Of a stretch of DNA of 64,000 bases, positions 1-8,319 are shown piece after piece. Below the pieces are notes generated by a model. That model had not been told where the DNA came from. It saw only the letters and a program-made list of their open reading frames with translations, and ran no database searches. Numbering within the stretch: the first letter of the stretch is position 1; each line of letters begins with the position of its first letter. This stretch comes from Microbacterium sp. 4R-513. Its GTDB lineage: Bacteria > Actinomycetota > Actinomycetes > Actinomycetales > Microbacteriaceae. The stretch spans positions 1,798,001 through 1,862,000 of the forward strand of contig NZ_CP049256.1 in assembly GCF_011046485.1 (NCBI RefSeq), in the 5' to 3' direction. The position numbers and the translations under genes are program-made.

Positions 1-849
1 ACCGGGGCCAAGACGCCTGCGGACGAACTCGACGCGGTCCCGTTCCGTCAACGTGCGTTCGGCGGTCTCGAACCAGTCGCCGTCATGCCAGTTCCAGAAC
101 TGAAACTCGATGTCGTGGTTCCTCAGCCAGGTCACGAACCCGGGGGTGTTGATCGTCTGGATCTGCGCCGCCCAGGCGTCCGGTATTCCGTCGACGTCCG
201 TTGCGAGCGCCTCCGCCAGCTTCACCAACGCCTCACCACGAACCGTGGCGGCGTACTCGTATTGGGCGTCACCCGGCTTTGTGTCCTCGCCCATTACCCG
301 GAAGGTGTCGTCCTTCCACTCCCAATGGACAGTGCTGGTGATCCCGGACGGGTAGCGCGACTGATGCTCACGCGGAGCGCTGGGCTCATCCCCATCGTCG
401 GGGACGAAGTCTCGGGTTTCGACGTCTGCGTCTGATGGGTCAACGGGCCACGGCTGCGCGAGGAACAGTTCAAGCCCCTGCACGACCTCCGTAGCCTTGG
501 CGGCGAGCTCGTCGTCGACACCGGCGAGCGACGCGGCGGCGGCTTCGAAATGATCAGCGGCGACGCGCGCGTAGTGCATGTAGTCCGGGGACAGGAACGG
601 GGCCTTGTCGGCTCGCTCCAGAGCAGCGACGCCGGCGGCGAACTGATCCTTGCCGCTGCGAGCCGCGGCCTGTTCCGACGCCTCCGCGTGGGGGTCGAAG
701 TCGTCGGGCTCCTCCCAGACGGTACCGCCCCAAGGCTCGCCGGGCTGAATCTCCAACGACGCCAGAGCCTCAGCTTCCGACTCGAACGGCCCCTTCCATG
801 TCGGGTCTACATCGAACGGATCTGGTTGCCTCGACCACCACTTCGTCAC
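1..849 (-). CDS. Hypothetical protein, 3' end beyond the window
   Basis: An open frame of 283 codons begins with GTG at 849 and runs off the left edge, so the C-terminus is missing. AGGAGG at 857-862 sits 7 bases before the GTG and fixes the start. The protein opens with TKWWSRQPDPFDVDP, is acidic and rich in Trp, Asp and Glu, and has no signal peptide or membrane segment. Residues 60-130 look helical and Ala-rich; later parts carry several Trp-containing stretches such as STVHWEWKDD and FQFWNWHDGDW. I do not recognise a family. It is divergent from the gene at 1065, so the 215 bases between them probably hold both promoters. Confidence 0.75.
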   Translation of the reverse strand, partial: MTKWWSRQPDPFDVDPTWKGPFESEAEALASLEIQPGEPWGGTVWEEPDDFDPHAEASEQAAARSGKDQFAAGVAALERADKAPFLSPDYMHYARVAADHFEAAAASLAGVDDELAAKATEVVQGLELFLAQPWPVDPSDADVETRDFVPDDGDEPSAPREHQSRYPSGITSTVHWEWKDDTFRVMGEDTKPGDAQYEYAATVRGEALVKLAEALATDVDGIPDAWAAQIQTINTPGFVTWLRNHDIEFQFWNWHDGDWFETAERTLTERDRVEFVRRRLGPG

Positions 850-1064
850 GTCTTCGCCTCCTCGGATGCAACGCGATGCGCTCGGACCGTCGAGCAACGC
901 CAGGCTAGCGTTTGCGACCCGCTCAGAAATGGCAACTACGACCCCCGCCGCCCGGTGGCCCGAGTGTGCGCTGGTCGTCTCCGCGCACGGTAACCCGCGC
1001 CCCGATAGGGGGTCCCTCGCCGAGCACCCCGCCGGCTACGTGGGTGCCGTGATACAACATCGGG

Positions 1065-1547
1065 ATGACCGTCCCCCTGGCTGAGCTATTCAACACTTCC
1101 AAGGGTGAGCCCATAGAGCTCGACGGGGAGCTAGTGCATCTGTGGGTTGAGGTAGGTCCACTGCCGCAGTCGCGGTTCACAATTGAACTGTCCGCGGGGA
1201 CCGACCGTCCCCAAGCGCTATGCATTGAAGCGCGCGGCGGGACACTGGAAGTTGCGGGACAGCGGTCCACGAGCATCGTCTTATGGACGGATACCGCACC
1301 ACCCGTCATCGATCTTGATGCGGTGCCGACGACAGCGCAGGCAGTGGTGCTCCGGTTCTGGAACGCTTGGCGGGGTACCCGCGACGTCATGCACACCGGC
1401 ATGGGCAATGTCGGTATTCGCAAGGTCGCGCCTACCGCAAACCGCCTGACACTCATGTGTAGCAACGGCTGGGGACCTGTCAACTTTCAGGACCTTCACG
1501 TTGGGATGACCTGGAAGACATCCGCGACCGATGCGGGCATGCGCTAG
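1065..1547 (+). CDS. Hypothetical protein, 160 aa
   Basis: The frame starts at ATG 1065 (MTVPLAELFNTSKG) and ends at TAG 1547. There is no good Shine-Dalgarno sequence. A TACAAC hexamer lies about 9 bases upstream of the ATG, so a very short leader or leaderless transcript is possible (inference). The product is soluble, mixed alpha/beta, with alternating hydrophobic strands (LVHLWVEVGPL, STSIVLWTD, AQAVVLRFWNAW) and no signal peptide. No known domain is recognised. The neighbours are also orphan genes, so context gives no function. Coding-like codon use supports it being real. Confidence 0.6.
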   Translation: MTVPLAELFNTSKGEPIELDGELVHLWVEVGPLPQSRFTIELSAGTDRPQALCIEARGGTLEVAGQRSTSIVLWTDTAPPVIDLDAVPTTAQAVVLRFWNAWRGTRDVMHTGMGNVGIRKVAPTANRLTLMCSNGWGPVNFQDLHVGMTWKTSATDAGMR

Positions 1548-1623
1548 TCGCTGAGCGCGCACGGATCTGTGCCCCGGGTTGAGCGTCTGGCGGTTCGGGG
1601 CTGATAGCGCGGCCCAACTCATG

Positions 1624-2208
1624 TCAGTGTATTGACGGCTGCAGGTGCGCGTTGAGTTCGGCGGCCATTGCCGCGACATCGGACGGACGGGCCTTGTCGT
1701 ACGCGCCCACGAGGGGAGTCAGCGGCACGGTGAGTTCAGTTGTGCCTCGCCGGACGGTGACCCACAAGGACGGGTAAGTTCGCGATAGGAAGGTGCCCTT
1801 CGGTCTGAGCGATGCATCCCGCGCTTCGATCGATGCGATGTCTTCCAGCGGGATGACGAGGATCTCGCCGATCTTCTTGTCGCGAATGATCAGTGATCGA
1901 TTGTCCACCGTCACGACCGGGATTGTGTACCTGGTGATGCGGGGTGCGGGCGTGGGCTGGCCGAGCAGCGCCCGGAGGCGTGCCACATCGGCGGGGAATG
2001 GCGGCGCGGGTGCGATTCTGATGGCTGCGCCGGCGGTCGCGCCGGGCACTGTGCTGGCCACGCTCGCCTTGGCGCGCCGGGCGAAGATCGCCTTGCCCAC
2101 GATTGCGGCGATTGCCACCGACGCGAAAACGATGATGTAGGAGGAGAAGTCGACGGTCGCCCCGGACGGGGTGCCGGACTGTGCGATGACGTCAGCGACG
2201 TTGGTCAT
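1624..2208 (-). CDS. Single-pass membrane protein with PH-like C-terminal domain
   Basis: 194 residues from ATG 2208. Residues about 20-42 (FSSYIIVFASVAIAAIVGKA) form one hydrophobic segment followed by a basic stretch (FARRAKA), predicting an outside N-terminus and a cytoplasmic C-terminal domain. After an Ala/Pro linker, residues about 95-190 show the strand pattern of a bacterial PH-like domain: RSLIIRDKKIGEILVIPLED, then LWVTVRRGTTELTVPL, then a closing helix ending NAHLQPSIH. PH-like assignment is by pattern only. No partner gene is evident, and the next gene on this strand (2467-2904) is another small membrane protein. Confidence 0.65.
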   Translation of the reverse strand: MTNVADVIAQSGTPSGATVDFSSYIIVFASVAIAAIVGKAIFARRAKASVASTVPGATAGAAIRIAPAPPFPADVARLRALLGQPTPAPRITRYTIPVVTVDNRSLIIRDKKIGEILVIPLEDIASIEARDASLRPKGTFLSRTYPSLWVTVRRGTTELTVPLTPLVGAYDKARPSDVAAMAAELNAHLQPSIH

Positions 2209-2466
2209 GGGTGCTCCGCTCGTGCGCGGATCCCGGTCCGCCGAGCCATTGTGCCTGAACCAGGGGTCCCCGCCTCACCGTTTCTCCACAGGGAACGTCA
2301 CGGAGCTCGCGCACGCTCGCGGCCACCGAAGTGGGCCGGTCCGGTCGCCGCAGCCCGCCTCGCCCGGCATCAATCACCGGTCCTCTATCGCGCCGCCGCG
2401 GCCGCGGTGTCGCGTGCGGGCGATTGGCGTTCAACGCAGGGGCAGTCATCCGTGCGTGGTGGCTAC

Positions 2467-2904
2467 TCAACGGCGCGAGTGCAATAGGGCGATCTGATTG
2501 GCGACAATCATGAAGATGGCGCAGCTGATTCCAGCGATCAGCCCGGACGCGACAGCAAAGATGATCGCGAGGGGCAGGATGGAGAGTCCTCCCATCAGCG
2601 CGAAGAACAACCCAAATAGAAGCCATATAGAGGCCGCACCCGCGCTGGCGCCGACGGAGCCGGCCACGACGAGCATGTTGGGATCGTCAGCGGACCGGCT
2701 GCTCCGCACCTGCACCCCGACCGTCACTCCGGCGGCTGCGAAAACAGCATCGATGGCTCCAAGAACCGCCCCGTATTCCGCCAGCGCATTGGCCGATCCC
2801 CATCCCAACTGCGCCGAAGAGATCAGGTGGGCGGCGCCGAGACCCAGCAGAACACCCAGCGGTACGGCTATGACCAGGCCAGTCCAGTACCTCTTCCACG
2901 GCAT
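2467..2904 (-). CDS. Small multi-pass membrane protein, 145 aa
   Basis: The likely start is ATG 2904 (MPWKRYWTGLVIAV). The frame stays open 15 codons further upstream, but those codons give an unlikely Cys-rich leader. The basic MPWKRYW N-terminus is followed by four or five hydrophobic segments (about residues 8-30, 42-66, 80-105, 108-140) rich in Gly, Ala and Leu, so it should be an inner-membrane protein with little soluble mass. No transport or enzyme motif is visible and the family is unknown. Confidence 0.6.
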   Translation of the reverse strand: MPWKRYWTGLVIAVPLGVLLGLGAAHLISSAQLGWGSANALAEYGAVLGAIDAVFAAAGVTVGVQVRSSRSADDPNMLVVAGSVGASAGAASIWLLFGLFFALMGGLSILPLAIIFAVASGLIAGISCAIFMIVANQIALLHSRR

Positions 2905-3069
2905 GGCGCCACAGTACCGCTCACCGCAGCCTGCGCCGAGCAGCTGCATGAGGCTCGATGCTTCATCGCTGGAAGCCGGGTGCTGAGAGCGCCTTCATTT
3001 CCAGTACCAGCGGCAGCCCGCGTGCGGTCCTCGAACGTGCCGGCCAACTGCTCGTGGGACGATGGCGTG

Positions 3070-3288
3070 ATGACCGAGCCAGTGCGATATGTCGTCGATG
3101 GCGAAGATTTTGATGTGGTGAGAGAGGGCGCCTCTGTCCACCACACGTGGGTCAGCGGACCGAACGCCGGCTACGGGTTCTCGGTCGGAGGACCAGCGGC
3201 GACACCGTTCACGGCCGAGGAGGTCCGCGCCCACATCCGCGCCTTTCTATCCGCGGTCGATCCGCGCACCGGTTACCTGGCCGAATGA
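3070..3288 (+). CDS. Small hypothetical protein, 72 aa
   Basis: ATG 3070 (MTEPVRYVVDGEDFDVV) is preferred over the upstream in-frame codons because the region before it has no protein-like composition; a GGGACGATGG purine stretch precedes it. The product is soluble, with short strands (VRYVVDGEDFDVV, HHTWVSGPNAGYGFSVGG) and a C-terminal helix EEVRAHIRAFLSAVDP. It resembles the many short uncharacterised actinobacterial proteins made of a small beta-sheet plus a helix; no function can be assigned. Confidence 0.55.
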   Translation: MTEPVRYVVDGEDFDVVREGASVHHTWVSGPNAGYGFSVGGPAATPFTAEEVRAHIRAFLSAVDPRTGYLAE

Positions 3289-3453
3289 CGGTCCGTCACC
3301 GTGCCGTAGCCAGTCTGCGTTAGGGCGTCATCGGGCCGCGCCCGTGAGCGCGAGACCCGTTGTCCTTTCGGCCCGTCCCGAACGCTACGATGAGCGGGAA
3401 CCGTGACCAAGGGCGTGCTTTGGGGGAGCAGTTACTTCCGGTAAGGGGCTCGT

Positions 3454-4005
3454 GTGGGGGCTGAAGGGTGGGCTGTCACAGTAGCGACTACCCTGTTCGA
3501 CGCTCCGCAGCCGGTCCTATGCGGTCTCGAATCCTTCATCGGTGCGGTCTTCCTTACTGCAGCCGTTCTGTGTGCGGTGACGGGCGATTGGCTGACAGTC
3601 TGGATCACGCGTGGGATGGCCGACCAAGGCGAGTTTCAAACTCGGTTCGCCCAAGCAACGCCGCGGTGGGCGATGTATGCGCCGGCATTGCCATCTTTCG
3701 CGATCGCACTGTGGCAGCTCTTTGTCGGAAGGGAGTCCTGCGGCGGTGTGCCTGCAATGGAGCCACTGTCGCTTGGGATCGCACTGATCGGAGTTTCGAT
3801 CGCTCTGACAGGCACGGCCCTTCTCATCCGAGGACATCAATCGGTCAACTGGCGACACTCCGCTCCCTCACTCGAGTCGACAACCAACCCAGCGCACTCC
3901 GATGCGCAGATTCGATCGATGAGATCGGAGCAAGTCCGCGTCATATGGCGAGCGGTTCCGCTACTCGCCGCTGGATCTGTCACCCTGATGTTCGCGACGA
4001 CGTGA
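3454..4005 (+). CDS. Four-segment membrane protein, 183 aa
   Basis: The frame starts with GTG 3454, preceded by a TAAGGGG purine run. Four hydrophobic segments are visible: residues about 24-52, 72-92, 101-126 and 160-183. The last one runs to the C-terminus. A polar loop (about 128-158) with Arg/Ser/Asn lies between segments 3 and 4. No conserved motif is recognised and neighbours are unrelated orphan genes. GTG use and lack of homologous context keep confidence moderate. Confidence 0.5.
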   Translation: MGAEGWAVTVATTLFDAPQPVLCGLESFIGAVFLTAAVLCAVTGDWLTVWITRGMADQGEFQTRFAQATPRWAMYAPALPSFAIALWQLFVGRESCGGVPAMEPLSLGIALIGVSIALTGTALLIRGHQSVNWRHSAPSLESTTNPAHSDAQIRSMRSEQVRVIWRAVPLLAAGSVTLMFATT

Positions 4006-4413
4006 ACTGCGTCGGCTCACGTGGGGTTCCGCCGAGGAGCTGGGCTCGCCCCGGACGCCTCTCGCGTATGGGCGAGGGTGGCTAACTGCGCCATCGTGAA
4101 GGTCTGGCAGATGGGTGAGCCGACACCGCCGTTCGCCGATGGGTGCGCAAGTCGGTCCCTCAACGCGCGGCTTTGCTATTTCCCCGTCCAGTCGACATCT
4201 GCGGTCAGATCCCGAAGGATATGGGTCCCCAGCCGTCACGATGGTGATCTCGCGCGATCGGCCGGAGGGATCCGTTTACAGGCACTGCGCACTAGGGGAG
4301 CGGTCGCGGCAGCTGCTGAGACGCACCCGCGCGATCCTTCCGTGGACGGTGCCATCTACCGGTCCCTGACTGCTCGTTCGCAGCGACTTAGTTTCGGGGC
4401 TCGACGGGTTGAG
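4006..4413. other. Non-coding gap between convergent genes
   Basis: 408 bases between the ends of the rightward gene at 3454 and the leftward gene at 4414. Short open frames exist on both strands, but none has a ribosome-binding site or protein-like composition. No RNA gene or repeat is seen. Confidence 0.4.
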
Positions 4414-5220
4414 TTACTCCGTCCTGTTGTCGGTGATTTTCATGGTGATGTAGGCCCCGTCTCCCCATGTGAAGGTCACACGTTGATCGAGAGTCATACT
4501 CGGTGGCCGTTGCTGTGCAGCGAGCTTGTCGTACGCGAGCGACACTTCAAGCGCTCCGTTCGCCGTGGCATCGCGAGGAATGCATTTCGCTTCGGTCGCG
4601 GAACCGTTGGTCAGCAGCAGGCAGTTCTTCTGTCCTTGCCCGCTTGATGTTCCGGCGGCCCACGCCGCCCATCCAAAGTGGACGCCGAGAGGTTGCGCCC
4701 AGCTCGTCACGCCGTTGACGATGGATACGGGCATCTCAGGCGGAGGCCGGACGTCGATGAACTTACCGCTGCGACTGTCGACGAGCAGGGGAATGGTCAC
4801 GGGGTGACTTGCGGTGAGCTCAGTCGTGGCAGACACTACGGGCGAGGATGCGGTCGCTGCCTCCGCGAGGGTCGGGTTTGGAACCGCCGGCGGCTCGCGG
4901 GCCGCGCCGAAGGCGGCCGCAATCACCGCGACCGAAGCGAGGGCGGCGACGATCAGCCGATGGCGGGGCGAGAGCGGGCCCGCGAGCGTACGCCCGGTAG
5001 CCGTCCGGCCTGCAGGCGCGACGGAATCGGGTCTCGACCCAGCCAGCGGGGCGCCCGGCGTGCAAGACGCCGCGGGCGCTGCCCACCGCCCAGCTGAGCG
5101 GGCGAGCTCTTCAAGCTCTGTGAGACGCTTCAGCGCGACCGAGTCGCCGGCGATGTCAGCGCCCCGATCGTACGCGCGGCGACGTAACGCTGCCAGCTCG
5201 GCCCGGGCCGCGGCATCCAT
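4414..5220 (-). CDS. Membrane-anchored protein with extracytoplasmic domain
   Basis: 268 residues if started at ATG 5220 (MDAAARAELAALRRRAYD); the frame is open 17 codons further upstream. The N-terminal about 45 residues form charged helices (RLTELEELARSAGRW), followed by a disordered Ala/Pro/Ser linker, one transmembrane segment (HRLIVAALASVAVIAAAFGA) and an extracytoplasmic domain of about 150 residues containing a Cys pair (KNCLLL ... EAKCIP) and a final strand-rich stretch (VTFTWGDGAYITMKITD). The cytoplasmic helix/TM/exported-domain layout resembles anti-sigma-like membrane proteins, but no sigma gene is adjacent and no anti-sigma motif is visible. Function unknown. Confidence 0.65.
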   Translation of the reverse strand: MDAAARAELAALRRRAYDRGADIAGDSVALKRLTELEELARSAGRWAAPAASCTPGAPLAGSRPDSVAPAGRTATGRTLAGPLSPRHRLIVAALASVAVIAAAFGAAREPPAVPNPTLAEAATASSPVVSATTELTASHPVTIPLLVDSRSGKFIDVRPPPEMPVSIVNGVTSWAQPLGVHFGWAAWAAGTSSGQGQKNCLLLTNGSATEAKCIPRDATANGALEVSLAYDKLAAQQRPPSMTLDQRVTFTWGDGAYITMKITDNRTE

Positions 5221-5834
5221 CAGCCGATCCCGCCCGCGCGGTATCCACCGGCCTGTGAGCTCGCCACGCAATCACGCTACGCCCCGGCCGCGGCCACCGG
5301 GCGGACTTCACTAGGCGGCGCCAGCGACCCGTGATCGGGCACTGCTCGTACGACGGGCCGCGAGTCGTGGCACGGCGGTCGACGAGAACGGCGAGACCTC
5401 GCTGAATCCACGAGGACCACAAGCCGGCGGGCCAGCGTTCGGTGCGCGCCCTGGTAGCTGTCGGCTCGAGCCGTTGGCCTGCACGAAACGCAGGATGCTC
5501 GAATAGCCGGCGCGATGATCGGCCCGATGGGTGTCCGCTATACGGGGGGGGGGGGCACGTCATTGATCTGGCTGCGCCTGCACTCGTCGATGAGCCTTGA
5601 AGGAGAGCCACTTCCCGCACAGGAGGACATCCTGAGGTGACACCGGCGAGGAGTGGCACGCAGGTGGCACGAATTGACGGCCGTGCCGCAGAGTCCGCCA
5701 AATTCCGGGCTTCCCAGGTCAGCGGGCGAGTCCTGGGACTTCTAGGGTGTCCGCCCTCCGACCGGCACGCATGGGGCTGAACGGGGGAGAGCCGGCATCT
5801 GCCTGGCTCCTATCGGCGAGCGACCCGGCCACGC
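5221..5834. other. Gap with no convincing gene
   Basis: 614 bases. The longest leftward frame has low-complexity Arg/Pro/Ser composition and overlaps the start of the 4414-5220 gene, so it is not accepted. The stretch holds a 12-G homopolymer (5544-5555) and two copies of GTGGCACG (5653-5660, 5664-5671). Some of it may be degraded coding sequence, but nothing is identifiable. Confidence 0.4.
5544..5555 (+). repeat. Run of twelve G
   Basis: Twelve consecutive G between TAC and CAC in a non-coding stretch. It is the longest homopolymer I noticed in the window. Such tracts are prone to slippage and to sequencing error, so the exact length is uncertain. Confidence 0.85.
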
Positions 5835-6698
5835 CTACTGACTTGGAACTCTCGCGCGCTCGGTGGAGCCTCGATGCTCTTGACGCCAGCGCAGGGGCGA
5901 ACTACCGCACTCGGCCAGGAACACTTGGTGAAACGAGCTCGCGGAGCCGAAACCCGCTCGACTCCCGACGGCCTCCGATGACAGGTCTGTCGTAAGCAGA
6001 AGTCGTTGAGCCTCCGCCACTCGCAGTTGGGAGAGATAGCGCACGATGCCGACGCCGAAGACATGGCGGAATATGGCTGCAGCGCGATTCGGATGAAGAT
6101 GGACGACGTCTGCAACGTCGGTCACTCGCACCGGGCGAGCCATGTTCTCAGTGAGATAGGTAGCCATGTCGGCCGCTCTCCGTAGGTCTAGAGACGGTCG
6201 CGGATGCTCAGACGTCGCGGAGGCCCATTCGCCGAGCGTCATCCTCAATATCAACGCCTCGACCTCGAGTTCCACCGCGCGCACGGCAGGGTCTCGCCGA
6301 TCGGACAAGTCACGCGTCCACCGGTCGAATGCGAAGGGCAAGTCGGCCCAGCTCACGTCGCGCGGTCCGACCAGGATCAATCCCTGGAGCAGCATCTTCT
6401 TCACCCCAGCCGGAACGCCCCACGACATGAACTGTGCAAGAGGAACCGTGACGAAGTTGTGCGGCTCCTCAGCGCTGATCTCGACGAGCTGGTGGGGCCG
6501 GGATCCCCAGAACGCCACCGGGATATCCGCCGGCGCCTCGTAGACACCTCCGGCTGCGTCATACGTCAGCGGAGCGGCGCAGAAATTGATCTCAATGTCG
6601 TTATGAGCGTGCGGCGCCGTCATCGCCTCGCTCTGCCCTCGCCAAGCGACGAATCCGAACGAGTTTCCGACCTGTTGAGGCTCGTGTCGCGCACTCAC
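5835..6698 (-). CDS. AraC/XylS-family transcriptional regulator
   Basis: 287 residues from GTG 6698. The N-terminal half is a cupin-like sensor domain with the early HAHNDIEINF motif near residue 30, typical of sugar-responsive AraC proteins. The C-terminal about 100 residues carry the paired helix-turn-helix DNA-binding domain (MARPVRVTDVADVVHLHP for the first HTH; SEAVGSRAGFGSASSFHQVF for the second, containing the diagnostic GFxSxSxFxxxF pattern). It is divergent from the dioxygenase gene at 6783, with only 84 bases between, so it probably controls that gene (inference). Cupin AraC regulators usually activate carbohydrate genes. Confidence 0.9.
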   Translation of the reverse strand: MSARHEPQQVGNSFGFVAWRGQSEAMTAPHAHNDIEINFCAAPLTYDAAGGVYEAPADIPVAFWGSRPHQLVEISAEEPHNFVTVPLAQFMSWGVPAGVKKMLLQGLILVGPRDVSWADLPFAFDRWTRDLSDRRDPAVRAVELEVEALILRMTLGEWASATSEHPRPSLDLRRAADMATYLTENMARPVRVTDVADVVHLHPNRAAAIFRHVFGVGIVRYLSQLRVAEAQRLLLTTDLSSEAVGSRAGFGSASSFHQVFLAECGSSPLRWRQEHRGSTERARVPSQ

Positions 6699-6782
6699 GG
6701 TGAGAATCTACAATCTCCCGGTTCGATCGCGGAACAATGCCAGGAAGCACCACACTAGCGTGGCGTCAAGAAAGGAACATCA

Positions 6783-7778
6783 ATGTCCTCTTTGACTTCC
6801 ACCTCGCAAACCGATGAACGCCGCCGAGGCGACACACTCGCCGCCGACCATCACCTCACCCCCGAGCAGATCGCTCACTTCGACGAGCACGGGTTCGTCA
6901 TCCTCCGCAATCGCATCCGACCGGAGCTGCTAGAACGCCTGCAGAAGGCGTCAGAGCGGTGGATCGCCGACGGCCACGCGCTCAGGAGCGAGGCCGATGG
7001 AGAGGGTGACTACAACTTCGCGACTCGTCCGTCCGGCCGCGTGCTGTTCCGGATCAACTATGTGCACAACAAGGGCGAGGCGGCCTCGCTCGAACTGCTC
7101 GGAAGCCCCGAGATGCTCGGAATCGCGGAGAGCCTCGCCGGGCCCGACTTCGTGCCGACCTACGAGTCCCTCGTGTTCAAGAACACCGGGGACGGCGCGC
7201 CGATCGACTGGCATCAGGATGCCGTGCACCCCCGCAATCACCGCATCTTCAACGTCGACGTCTATCTCGACGAGAGCCGCAGGGGAGCCGGGTCATTGCG
7301 CGTGGCGCCGGGTTCGCAGAAGCAGATGGTCGACGTCTGCGACCTCCAGGAGAAGTACGGGTGGGATGCGCCGGGCGTCATCCAGACCGAGCTCGATCCG
7401 GGGGATGTCCTCGTGCACGACGTCATGCTCGTGCACGGGTCCGAAGCAACTCTCGCGAACAGGCTTCGCCGCACGATCTACTACGAATTCCGCCCTGCGC
7501 AGCAGATCATCGAAGAGGGCCCGTGGGATGTCGCATTCATCGAGCAGCGTATGCGGCTCGTGTCGCTCGGGCTGGACGAGTGGAAGCGCCGCAATCCGGA
7601 GCAGGACGGCTTCCGCTGGAATATCACGCCAGAGCTGCGCCCGATCATGGGCGACGACATCGAAGCGGAGCTCAAAGTCGCCCACGGGGTGCACAGCCCA
7701 GGCTCGTACTGCAGTGCAGGAAGCGTCGAGATCAAGCCCACCGGACTGCGTGCTGCGCGGGGTCGGCTGATCGCGTGA
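6783..7778 (+). CDS. Phytanoyl-CoA dioxygenase (PhyH)-family oxygenase
   Basis: 331 residues, ATG 6783 with AAAGGA 9 bases upstream. It belongs to the Fe(II)/2-oxoglutarate-dependent PhyH family: metal ligands H144-x-D146 (WHQDAVHP) and distal H218 (LVHGSEATLAN), with R229/R230 placed to bind the 2-oxoglutarate carboxylate. The length and the FDEHGFVILRNRI opening are typical. PhyH proteins hydroxylate varied small molecules; the substrate cannot be read from sequence. The divergent AraC regulator and the sugar genes further right suggest a carbohydrate-linked metabolite (inference). It is separate from the prolyl-hydroxylase-like enzyme at 11404, which belongs to a different branch. Confidence 0.88.
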   Translation: MSSLTSTSQTDERRRGDTLAADHHLTPEQIAHFDEHGFVILRNRIRPELLERLQKASERWIADGHALRSEADGEGDYNFATRPSGRVLFRINYVHNKGEAASLELLGSPEMLGIAESLAGPDFVPTYESLVFKNTGDGAPIDWHQDAVHPRNHRIFNVDVYLDESRRGAGSLRVAPGSQKQMVDVCDLQEKYGWDAPGVIQTELDPGDVLVHDVMLVHGSEATLANRLRRTIYYEFRPAQQIIEEGPWDVAFIEQRMRLVSLGLDEWKRRNPEQDGFRWNITPELRPIMGDDIEAELKVAHGVHSPGSYCSAGSVEIKPTGLRAARGRLIA

Positions 7779-7850
7779 CTCTCGTCGGGTCCCACGGTGC
7801 CGGCGGACCGTGGCATCCGTTCAGACCAGCTCGCGCCTGCTGCCTGCCGC

Positions 7851-8063
7851 ATGGCGCGCACCGGCCTGGGCGACCGGATACGAGGCTCCCCCGGGGGCGT
7901 CGTCGCGGGCTCGTTCAGTCAGGAGTTCCCCGGCGCCGACCCGTATGCGGGCATCCCGGCGGACGAAGTCGGCCTTCCGCCGCTGAGCGAGGCTGAGCAG
8001 GAGGCCGTGGCGCGGGAGGCGGACCGGCTGGCCGACCGATCGGACGCGCGCAAGAACCTCTGA
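7851..8063 (+). CDS. Doubtful small protein, 70 aa
   Basis: From ATG 7851 the frame gives a charged helical C-terminus (PLSEAEQEAVAREADRLAD) that looks protein-like, but no good ribosome-binding site precedes it and the N-terminal part is low quality. It may be a real small gene or the tail of a decayed one. The following bases to 8319 hold a short coding-like stretch (about 8095-8205) without a start and no recognisable gene; the promoter of the 8320 cassette presumably lies there. Confidence 0.3.
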   Translation: MARTGLGDRIRGSPGGVVAGSFSQEFPGADPYAGIPADEVGLPPLSEAEQEAVAREADRLADRSDARKNL

Positions 8064-8319
8064 GAGAGGCCGGGGCGCCCTCCGTCCCGGATTACGTCAG
8101 CGTCGCCGTGAGCGACGCCGGCGTCGACATCTACTGCGCCGAAGCGTTCTCGGTGACGCGCCACTTCGTCCGGCGGTCAGGCCCAGTCCGATCCCGTGCG
8201 CCCTGAGCACCTTGTGGGCCGTCGTCGCCGGGGGTATGTTCGGGCTGTCTCGGGGAGCGGCGCAGTGGGGTGGGCGCGCGCATCGGGGGGCGCGGGATCC
8301 ACGAGAGCGAGGCTCCACC

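Noticed and set aside
5640..5680. Possible integrase/attachment-site remnant with repeated GTGGCACG
   Set aside because: Only two 8-base direct repeats; no integrase coding sequence, tRNA or flanking copy was found.
5156..5701. 181-codon leftward frame in the gene-poor region
   Set aside because: Overlaps the start of the 4414-5220 gene in another frame, low-complexity Arg/Pro/Ser sequence, no motif or ribosome-binding site.
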